Assembly: GCF_040513375.1 (NCBI RefSeq)
Contig: NZ_JBEVTG010000007.1
Location: forward strand, 1 to 8,900
Source of the DNA: Flagellimonas_B algarum
GTDB lineage: Bacteria; Bacteroidota; Bacteroidia; Flavobacteriales; Flavobacteriaceae
DNA length: 8,900 nt
Direction of reading: 5' to 3'
Shown one piece after another: positions 1-5,682 of this stretch; positions within the stretch are counted from its first letter, which is position 1; every line of letters starts with the position of its first letter. Under the pieces are notes generated by a model that was given only the letters and a program-made list of their open reading frames with translations, made no database searches and was not told where the DNA came from. Made by a program: the position numbers and the translations under genes.

Positions 1-2100
1 GATGGCGTTGCCGTCCTCGATGCTGATGTTCCCCGCAGTTCCATCTGTAGCAAGCGTTTGGTCGTCCGTACCCGAATCGTCAAGTGCCGATAGGTCGACT
101 ACTGGGTTGTTGCCCAACTCATTGGTATAGGTCAATTGATTGTTGGTGTCGTTAAAGGACAAACTCGTATTGGTCTCAGCGATTGAAACTGAAGCAACAT
201 TCAAATAAAGTGCCCCATCGGTTCCTGCCGTCAAATCATTATTTGCATCAGCACTTATCAAATTTGCTGATTGTGTTCCTCCACCATCGGTCACCCCAAG
301 GCTTCCTGCGGTAATCGCAACCCCGGTATTGTATTCATTGGTGGCATCGGCATCCGCATCATCTACGTTCAACGTGATGGCGTTGCCATCTTCGATACTG
401 ATATTACCTGCCGTGCCATCGGTGCTGACCGTTTGGTCATCGGTACTGCCAGCGGCCAGTTCGGCCAAGGCGGCCTCTACATCCGTACCGGTGAAATTGC
501 CCCCGGCATCGGTAATGGCCACCTCATCGGCATCCTGTATTTCGTTCGTGGCATCCGCATCGGCATCGTCTACGTTCAGGGTCAAGTTGCTTCCGCTACT
601 CAAACTGATGTCACCGGCAGTGCCGTCGGTGCTGATATCTTGGATTTCATTGGTCGCGTCGGCATCCGCATCATCTACGTTCAAGGTAATGGCGTTACCG
701 TCTTCGATGCTGATGTTACCCGCAGTACCATCGGTGCTGACGGTCTGGTCATCCGTACTACCGGCGGCCAATTCGGCCAAGGCGGCCTCTACATCCGTAC
801 CGGTGAAATTACCCCCGGCGTCAGTGATGGCCACTTCATCGGCATCCTGTATTTCGTTCGTGGGGTCCGCATCCGCATCGTCTACGTTCAAGGAGATGGC
901 GTTGCCGTCTTCGATGCTTATATTACCAGCGGTGCCATCGGTACTTAGCGTTTGGTCATCCGTACTACCAGTAGCCAATTCGGCCAAGGCGGCCTCTACA
1001 TCGTTACCGGTGAAATTGCCCCCGGCGTCAGTAATTGCCACACCCGCGGCATCCTGTATTTCGTTGGTTGGGTCGTTATCGGCATCATCCACATTATCGA
1101 CTCCGTCATTATCAACCGTAACGGTGCCACCATTGACATCGGTTATGGTCGTTGTGCCGTCACCGTTATCCGTAACGTCCGTTATTTCATTGGTTGGATC
1201 GGCGTCCGCATCGTCAACGTTCAAGGTGATAGTGTTGCCATCTTCAATGCTCAAGTTACCTGCCGTACCATCGGTACTGACCGTTTGGTCATCCGTACTG
1301 CCAGCGGCCAATTCGGCCAAGGCGGCCTCTACATCGGTGCCAGTGAAATTGCCACCTGCATCGGTAATGGCCACGCCCGCGGCATCCTGTATCTCGTTGG
1401 TTGGGTCGTTATCAGCATCATCTACATTATCGACCCCATCATTATCAACCGTAACAGTACCTCCATTGACATCGGTTATGGTCGTTGTTCCGTCGCCGTT
1501 ATCGGTGACATCGGTAATCTCATTGGTGGGATCTGCATCCGCATCGTCAACGTTCAACGTAATGGTGTTACCATCTTCGATACTGATGTTACCAGCCGTA
1601 CCATCCGTTGCCAGGGTCTGGTCGTCCGTATTTGCAGCTTGTATATCCGCTAAAGGTATGGACACGGTATTGCCATCACTGTCGGTCAGGATCAAATCCG
1701 TACCATCTTCGGTCAAACTAATGTTCGTGGTATTGGTATCCGCCGCTTGAATATCGGCCAAAGGAATCGTTACGGTATTCCCATCACTATCAGTCAGGAT
1801 CAAATCCGTTCCGTCTTCGGTCAAACTAATGTTCGTGGTATTCGAATCAGAGGAGGTCAGTTCCCAAGAATCCCCGTCCCAAAAGAATATCGTACCAGAA
1901 GTGGTATTCACGTAAAGATCGCCGACATCCGCTCCTGTCGGTGTCGTCGCCCCTGCCGCTGACACATCGGTGCCGCTCAGGACTTCACAATTACATTGAT
2001 CTTGTAACGTAACCGTGGTCTGGGAAACCGCCGTTGCGGTTGCCATAAAAAACAGGACTGCAACCAGCCAGTGTTTGGCGGTGAACTTTTTGCTTATCAT
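1..2100 (-). CDS. Modular acidic repeat surface protein, 3' end beyond the window
   Basis: An open frame of 700 codons runs without a stop from 2100 to the window edge; the C terminus is missing. Residues 1–27 form a signal peptide (MISKKF, hydrophobic WLVAVLFFMATATAV, then SQ). Residues 58–80 (ADVGDLYVNTT … IFFWDGDSWE) resemble the 'product with wrapped text' lead-in found in tail-fibre-like and Bacteroidota repeat proteins. Two 36-aa copies of NTTNISLTEDGTDLILTDSDG… occupy 87–158. From 159 on, three modules recur: A (DDQT-STDGTAGN-SIEDGN), B (ITDVTDNGDGTTTITDVNGG) and C (IQDA … AITDAGGNFTGTDVEAALAE). A linker at 590–678 breaks the array before another A. The composition is rich in Asp, Thr, Gly and Asn with almost no Cys or Lys after residue 40, as in secreted adhesins; calcium binding is possible. 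Probably T9SS-exported, but the sorting signal would lie outside the window. The start is uncertain: in-frame ATGs at 2127 and 2154 would lengthen the basic end of the signal peptide. I do not recognise a named gene. Confidence 0.85.
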   Translation of the reverse strand, partial: MISKKFTAKHWLVAVLFFMATATAVSQTTVTLQDQCNCEVLSGTDVSAAGATTPTGADVGDLYVNTTSGTIFFWDGDSWELTSSDSNTTNISLTEDGTDLILTDSDGNTVTIPLADIQAADTNTTNISLTEDGTDLILTDSDGNTVSIPLADIQAANTDDQTLATDGTAGNISIEDGNTITLNVDDADADPTNEITDVTDNGDGTTTITDVNGGTVTVDNDGVDNVDDADNDPTNEIQDAAGVAITDAGGNFTGTDVEAALAELAAGSTDDQTVSTDGTAGNLSIEDGNTITLNVDDADADPTNEITDVTDNGDGTTTITDVNGGTVTVDNDGVDNVDDADNDPTNEIQDAAGVAITDAGGNFTGNDVEAALAELATGSTDDQTLSTDGTAGNISIEDGNAISLNVDDADADPTNEIQDADEVAITDAGGNFTGTDVEAALAELAAGSTDDQTVSTDGTAGNISIEDGNAITLNVDDADADATNEIQDISTDGTAGDISLSSGSNLTLNVDDADADATNEIQDADEVAITDAGGNFTGTDVEAALAELAAGSTDDQTVSTDGTAGNISIEDGNAITLNVDDADADATNEYNTGVAITAGSLGVTDGGGTQSANLISADANNDLTAGTDGALYLNVASVSIAETNTSLSFNDTNNQLTYTNELGNNPVVDLSALDDSGTDDQTLATDGTAGNISIEDGNAI
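439..960 (-). repeat. Shortened A-C repeat units of the same array
   Basis: Codons 381–449 form A-C, 450–485 A, 486–520 a diverged A' (STDGTAGDISLSSGSNLTLN), and 521–553 C. A further A module (554–589, 438–334) and a last A from codon 679 (position 66 downward) lie outside this interval. The spacing changes from 111 to 69 and then 104 residues because module B is absent and A' is inserted. Confidence 0.75.
961..1626 (-). repeat. Two tandem 333-bp repeats (modules A-B-C)
   Basis: Codons 159–269 (1626–1294) and 270–380 (1293–961) are 111-residue copies that agree at 106 of 111 residues by hand comparison, while about 40 further codons differ only synonymously. Each copy holds module A (36 aa), B (42 aa) and C (33 aa). 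Downstream units drop module B, leaving A-C of 69 aa (207 bp), so the array is built by adding or losing whole modules in frame. Confidence 0.85.
1627..1842 (-). repeat. Two tandem 108-bp repeats in the repeat-protein gene
   Basis: Codons 87–122 (1842–1735) and 123–158 (1734–1627) encode nearly the same 36 residues, NTTNISLTEDGTDL… to ADIQAA. The first nine codons are identical in DNA between copies; the second halves differ mostly at third positions, with T/S and D/N as the only amino-acid changes. They form the entry to the A/B/C array. Confidence 0.85.
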
Positions 2101-2216
2101 GGTTTCATCGTGTTTTAACTTTCGCATTTCAAATCTTTGGGAACAAAGCTTCATCCATCTCAATTTATTGGCTGTATCTATCAGAAAATCAACATTTGCC
2201 GTATAGGTACACTTTA

Positions 2217-2257
2217 CAAAATTAGATTTATGACCCCCTGAGGAAAATAATTGTTGT
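2217..2257 (-). promoter_or_regulatory. Candidate Bacteroidota-type promoter for the repeat-protein gene
   Basis: On the minus strand TAATTTTG (2224–2217) fits TAnnTTTG. The 13-bp box ACAACAATTATTT (2257–2245) lies 20 bp upstream of it, identical in sequence to the box before the TSP3 gene, where the spacing is 21 bp. Initiation would fall near 2210, about 110 nt before the ATG at 2100. The role is inferred from the consensus and from the matching layout of the two sites. Confidence 0.45.
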
Positions 2258-2319
2258 GTATGGGCGAATTCGAGACATTAAGACAGGAAAAGTTGAGGTG
2301 ATATGCCTAAAAATGGCTT

Positions 2320-2349
2320 AAAAAAAAGGCGCATCTTATCGATAACGCC
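2320..2349 (-). terminator. Rho-independent terminator candidate for the TSP3 protein gene
   Basis: Minus-strand RNA reads GGCGTTATC, loop GATAA, GATGCGCC and then eight U. The stem pairs GGCG with CGCC, a G·U pair, one bulged U and ATC with GAT, about eight pairs in all. It stands about 70 nt past the stop codon of the TSP3 gene and before the promoter of the next gene, where a terminator is expected. The stem is short and imperfect, so strength is uncertain. Confidence 0.55.
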
Positions 2350-2377
2350 ACTAATAACAAGCTTTTTCAAGAACTTG

Positions 2378-2397
2378 GAGCGATCTACAAATCGCTC
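2378..2397. repeat. Small inverted repeat downstream of the TSP3 gene stop
   Basis: GAGCGAT and ATCGCTC form a perfect 7-bp stem around a 6-nt loop, 19 bp past the stop codon. No T-run follows on either strand, so it is not a terminator by itself; it may protect the mRNA 3' end together with the terminator further on, or be chance. Confidence 0.35.
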
Positions 2398-2416
2398 ACG
2401 AATTGTAGGAATAATT

Positions 2417-5400
2417 CTAATTTTTATTCACCCTATAAGTAATCCTACGATTGGTGATGACCGTTGGAACCTGGGTCGACAAAGTGGCGGTATTGGACAC
2501 TGTCTGTCCACAAATAAACGAGGCATGCCAAACCAAAACCCGGTATTGATTTCCATTATCGGAAGTGTCCACATTGGAAATGGCCAGGGTTGTTGTTGTC
2601 GTTCCTGAATAGACCCCGGAATCAGAGAGGTCATTCCATGAAGAACCGTCGAATAACTGCCATTGAAAGCGGTTTCCGGCAGCTGCTACAGTGAAGTTTG
2701 CCGAACATCCCGGGCAGACCGTGGTATCGGTTGGCTGGGTCGTAATCGACGGGGCACTGCCCGCTTCTTGAAAATCGAAGGTACTATTGGTGTTTTCATC
2801 TGCCGGCGAAGTATATCCATCGCTTCCAGAGGTCACGACCCCATTGCTGTTCACGATTACACTGGCGGGTCCGAGGTAATCATCGGAATTATCATCGGTA
2901 AATCCTGCTTCCACGACATCCGAACATCCATCGCCGTCGGCGTCAGCACTTTGAAAATCGCGTTCATTCAGGGCATCCGTATCGGTAATCGTATAGTTCA
3001 GCACTCCTGATTCCGCACTGGTTTCCAATGTGTCGAAAACCCCATTCGCACCAACATTGGCAGGCACGTCAGCGGTATCGATTCGACCATCAAGATCGGT
3101 ATCATCCACACCTCCTACGGTTAGGGCACCACTTTCAACAATATCATAAATACCATCGTTGTCCGAATCCAAATCCGAACTGTCAATAATTCCGTCCCCA
3201 TCGGTATCCAAAATCGCAATGACCCCATTGGCGTTCAAGGTCGAACCATTTGCAGCAGCATAATCCGCTTCCAAGTAGTTCAAAATACCATCGGAATCAT
3301 CATCTGCATTGGGATCGGAAGTTAAACAGGTGAATGGATTCGATCCTGCAATGGACACTACGATCGCATGGGCGCTTGAGGATCCGAAATTCGGGTAATT
3401 GGCCGATGTAAATACGTTCGAGGCATCCAAATCGATACTATACCCCGCGCTACCATTGCTATCGGAGGCTCCGCTAGAATTCAGCCCGTCACCGAAAGAA
3501 TCGAAAATCGTAAAGGTATAGGTACCCGAATCGGATACATTGAAGTTTTGGGTTATGATCTCATCCCCATTATTATAAGGGCCACCACTACCAATGGTGG
3601 TTGACGAAGGATCGACCAAGGTCCACGTGGTTTCCCCTTCCCATCGATCTAAATCAATGGTAATCGTAATCGTTGCCGAGGAAGATCCGATGACCGGGTC
3701 CGTTCCACACAGTTCTTGGGCGTCCGTAATACCATCGTTGTCATCATCGTAATCGACATCGTTGTTCAGGCCATCCCCATCAGAATCGTTTACGACCAAG
3801 ACATCCCTAAAATCCAAATCCCCGCCGGAACCCAAATCGCCATCGGTGTCCGGTAAGGTGACCGCACCGGTGGTAGGATCGTCGATACTGCCCCCAGGGT
3901 CATCGTACCCGGTAGTGGTATCTATGGTATTGTCCAATCCATCACCATCACTATCGGATCCGCTCAGTGTCAATCCGGCTTCGACGGTATCGGAGCTGTC
4001 CGCATTGTCACTATCGGTATCCTTGTAATCCGGATTATCGATGCCATCCGTATTGACTGGTGTCAACCCCTCTCCTGAACCAGGTGTAGTCTCATAGGCA
4101 TCATCCAATCCGTTTCCATCACTATCGGTATTGCTTGGGGGAAGATAGGAGCCACTGGCTTGGGCTTCCACATTATCGGGAATACCATCCCCGTCGCTAT
4201 CCAAATCAACCGAGTCGATCAGTCCATCCCCATCGGTATCGGTGGTTCCTTCATCGGTATCCTTGATTCCATCATTATCATCGTCAATGTCAATGTTATC
4301 GTTCTGCCCGTCCTCATCCGTATCGACCATACAGGTTTCCAAAAACAGTACCTGCTGGGTGAAATTAAAGCCTTGGGTGCTACCACATGATAGACTTAAG
4401 TTATCGAAAACAGCATTTCCAGATCCGGTTACGGTATTCGGGTTGGTCACCCGGCGTATGGTGGTACTCCCACTACGGCTGTAATACAAATTACCATCAG
4501 GACCGAGTTGTACCCCGGAATAGGCACTTGTCGCGTCTATCTGTGAAGAAGACGTATTTCCAATGACGTGCACCCAAAGCGGATCGGACCAACCGATCCC
4601 TTGGCCGTCATAGCGAGAACCCGTACCGTTTTGATGGGCAAAGAACAGCCTAGAACTATCGGGTGAAAACTCTACACTATAGCCTGTAATCGTATTGGCA
4701 GTGGTACTCAAGGGCACTTGGGTCCATGACCCAATAGTTCCTGTCGGAGCATCAAAAGAAGCATAGAAAATTCCCCCATTCGCCGTAGAACCACCTCCTT
4801 CGATGGCTATGGCGATCATATCATTACGTTCTGAAAATCGAATCGTCGCCCGCTCTCCCCTTCTTGGGAGGTTGATCGGAAGTGAAAAACTTAAATCAGG
4901 GCTGTTGGCCCTAGCTGTATTCAACAAATTGGATTCATCAATTTGCCAAAGTTCAATCGAAGCGGCGCAATTCGTCGTACAACTTCCATTGTCATTGGCA
5001 ATACTGGCGATCCAGGCCCCGCACAAGGTACCCGTATTGGTACCATAAAGAGCTTCGGTCGTATTGCTGTGCAAAAGATTGTTCTTGCTGGTTACGGTTT
5101 GTGTAGGGATGTCTACAATGGAATAGTATACCGTTCCGTCACGATCTTCATCACGACCGTTGCCATGTAAGACATACACTTGTTCGAAATTTGCACCGGG
5201 AACCGGCATGACCACCGCCATCTGGGTCCGTGTGGCGTTGGTGTTCAATCCTGTACCATTTGAATATAAGGTTCCCGTATTGTCGCGAACCGTTCCATTG
5301 TCTACGTAAAAGATCAAGTCCCCACTTACGGGATCGGACCAAGAAGAGGTCGCTTCAAAGGCGCCATCAGAAGGCAGGGAACAGGTTATCGTAGGAGGGG

Positions 5401-5524
5401 AAGTCCTAAAATCCATGAGGTAGCCCCGTCCATTCCACCAGTGGGCGTTAAAGGTTTGGGCCATTGCCATTTGACCGAATAACAGGCAAATGACTAAGGT
5501 TCGTATTGGGTAGGGTAGTCGCAT
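2417..5524 (-). CDS. Large secreted protein with TSP3 repeats and an Ig-like domain
   Basis: This 1035-aa protein has a signal peptide at residues 1–23 (hydrophobic TLVICLLFGQMAMAQ). Residues about 24–400 are beta-rich with propeller-like phrases (VEFSPDSSRLFFAHQNG, LGPDGNLYYSRSG). TSP3-type calcium-binding repeats, rich in DxDxDGxxD, run over 399–610 and again over 737–920 (DTDEDGQND, DSDGDGIPD, DTDGDGIID, DSDNDGIYD). Between them, 616–723 is a beta-sandwich-like insert with the motif RWEGETTWTLVD and later YTFTIFDSFGDGLN, a module common in Bacteroidota surface proteins. An Ig-like domain fills 924–1018 (FQWQLFDGSSW, then LAISNVDTSDNGNQYRV, with Cys 937, 940 and 1005). The chain ends in a basic tail, TVITNRRITYRVNKN, and no standard type A or type B T9SS sorting domain is visible. 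The likely place is the cell surface or medium; the function is unknown, possibly adhesion or a scaffold. The start at 5524 opens the signal peptide; an in-frame ATG at 5560 would lie in the promoter. Identity as a TSP3 protein is sure, its role is not. Confidence 0.9.
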   Translation of the reverse strand: MRLPYPIRTLVICLLFGQMAMAQTFNAHWWNGRGYLMDFRTSPPTITCSLPSDGAFEATSSWSDPVSGDLIFYVDNGTVRDNTGTLYSNGTGLNTNATRTQMAVVMPVPGANFEQVYVLHGNGRDEDRDGTVYYSIVDIPTQTVTSKNNLLHSNTTEALYGTNTGTLCGAWIASIANDNGSCTTNCAASIELWQIDESNLLNTARANSPDLSFSLPINLPRRGERATIRFSERNDMIAIAIEGGGSTANGGIFYASFDAPTGTIGSWTQVPLSTTANTITGYSVEFSPDSSRLFFAHQNGTGSRYDGQGIGWSDPLWVHVIGNTSSSQIDATSAYSGVQLGPDGNLYYSRSGSTTIRRVTNPNTVTGSGNAVFDNLSLSCGSTQGFNFTQQVLFLETCMVDTDEDGQNDNIDIDDDNDGIKDTDEGTTDTDGDGLIDSVDLDSDGDGIPDNVEAQASGSYLPPSNTDSDGNGLDDAYETTPGSGEGLTPVNTDGIDNPDYKDTDSDNADSSDTVEAGLTLSGSDSDGDGLDNTIDTTTGYDDPGGSIDDPTTGAVTLPDTDGDLGSGGDLDFRDVLVVNDSDGDGLNNDVDYDDDNDGITDAQELCGTDPVIGSSSATITITIDLDRWEGETTWTLVDPSSTTIGSGGPYNNGDEIITQNFNVSDSGTYTFTIFDSFGDGLNSSGASDSNGSAGYSIDLDASNVFTSANYPNFGSSSAHAIVVSIAGSNPFTCLTSDPNADDDSDGILNYLEADYAAANGSTLNANGVIAILDTDGDGIIDSSDLDSDNDGIYDIVESGALTVGGVDDTDLDGRIDTADVPANVGANGVFDTLETSAESGVLNYTITDTDALNERDFQSADADGDGCSDVVEAGFTDDNSDDYLGPASVIVNSNGVVTSGSDGYTSPADENTNSTFDFQEAGSAPSITTQPTDTTVCPGCSANFTVAAAGNRFQWQLFDGSSWNDLSDSGVYSGTTTTTLAISNVDTSDNGNQYRVLVWHASFICGQTVSNTATLSTQVPTVITNRRITYRVNKN
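3356..3679 (-). other. Beta-sandwich-like domain inserted between two TSP3 blocks
   Basis: These codons cover residues 616–723 of the TSP3 protein. The stretch starts ATITITIDLDRWEGETTW, has a glycine-rich turn (GSGGPYNNGDE), the strand YTFTIFDSFGDGLN and closes in AHAIVVSIAG. It has the pattern 'E-T-x-W … Y-T-F-x-I-x-D-x-x-G-D-G' seen repeatedly in secreted Bacteroidota proteins. The binding partner is not known; a structural or ligand-binding role is a guess. Confidence 0.55.
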
Positions 5525-5529
5525 TTCAA

Positions 5530-5554
5530 GTACACCCGAACTTTTTGGGTGTAC
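5530..5554 (-). promoter_or_regulatory. Inverted repeat / hairpin just before the TSP3 gene start
   Basis: GTACACCC and GGGTGTAC form a perfect 8-bp stem around a 9-nt loop, ending 5 nt before the ATG at 5524. If the promoter assigned upstream is right, the hairpin makes up most of the leader and begins at or near the first transcribed base. There is no T-run after it on either strand, so termination is unlikely. It could stabilise the mRNA, limit ribosome access, or be an operator in the DNA; the sequence does not decide between these. Confidence 0.5.
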
Positions 5555-5557
5555 CGC

Positions 5558-5599
5558 CAAATGTAAGCTAGGACGACCGGGGGCCTAAATAATTGTTGT
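5558..5599 (-). promoter_or_regulatory. Candidate Bacteroidota-type promoter for the TSP3 protein gene
   Basis: On the minus strand TACATTTG (5565–5558) fits the Bacteroidota -7 consensus TAnnTTTG. It is preceded, after 21 bp, by ACAACAATTATTT (5599–5587) at about the place of the -33 element, although this box has no TTG core. The same 13-bp box stands in the same relation to a TAnnTTTG element before the repeat-protein gene at 2100. Transcription would start near 5550–5553, giving a leader of roughly 28 nt before the ATG at 5524. The promoter role is inferred from consensus and position only. Confidence 0.45.
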
Positions 5600-5635
5600 A
5601 AACAAGCCCTTATGTAGTGTCAAAGGCCGAAAACC

Positions 5636-5650
5636 TGCTGTACTACAGCA
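5636..5650. repeat. 15-nt palindrome in the OmpA–TSP3 intergenic region
   Basis: TGCTGTA-C-TACAGCA is a perfect 7-bp inverted repeat around one central base. As RNA it would fold with a 6-bp stem and 3-nt loop; the minus-strand continuation is GGTTTTCG, too short a T-run for a convincing terminator. Its centre lies 32 bp from the centre of the other palindrome at 5668–5682. Confidence 0.4.
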
Positions 5651-5667
5651 AAATAGAAGGTCCTGTG

Positions 5668-5682
5668 GATTTGATTCAAATC
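5668..5682. repeat. 15-nt palindrome overlapping the OmpA gene stop codon
   Basis: GATTTGA-T-TCAAATC is a perfect 7-bp inverted repeat around a single central base; its edge overlaps the TGA stop of the OmpA-family gene (5681–5683). It is AT-rich and not followed by a T-run on either strand, so it does not look like a terminator. A protein-binding site or chance are both possible. Confidence 0.4.

Larger units (their letters stand above)
2101..2416. other. Intergenic region between the TSP3 gene and the repeat-protein gene
   Basis: These 316 bp contain no gene I can support. They hold, in the direction of transcription, a small perfect hairpin, a terminator candidate, and a promoter candidate for the next gene, described separately. 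The remaining leader of about 110 nt before the ATG at 2100 is AT-rich, with in-frame alternative ATGs at 2127 and 2154. Plus-strand reading frames here overlap neighbouring genes antisense and show no protein-like features. Confidence 0.6.

Noticed and set aside
329..1750. Long plus-strand reading frame of 473 codons, with other long plus-strand frames at 271–948 and 952–1653
   Set aside because: They lie antisense to the repeat-protein gene. The codon pattern of the repeats removes stops from the opposite strand, producing periodic low-complexity translations without signal peptide or domain; the minus frame has a signal peptide and recognisable modules.
1..1842. CRISPR array or mobile-element repeats
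   Set aside because: The periodicity is 108–333 bp, in frame, with no unique spacers and no terminal inverted repeats; it is protein-coding modularity.
2303..2608. Plus-strand reading frame of 101 codons
   Set aside because: It covers the terminator region and the antisense of the Ig-like domain, and shows no domain or signal-peptide features.
5525..5560. Upstream in-frame ATG at 5560 as start of the TSP3 gene
   Set aside because: It would put 12 polar residues before the signal peptide and place the hairpin and the TAnnTTTG element inside the coding region; 5524 gives a normal signal peptide.
5636..5650. Terminator for the OmpA-family gene
   Set aside because: The stem is only 6 bp with a 3-nt loop and is followed by GGTTTTCG on the minus strand, which lacks an adequate T-run.
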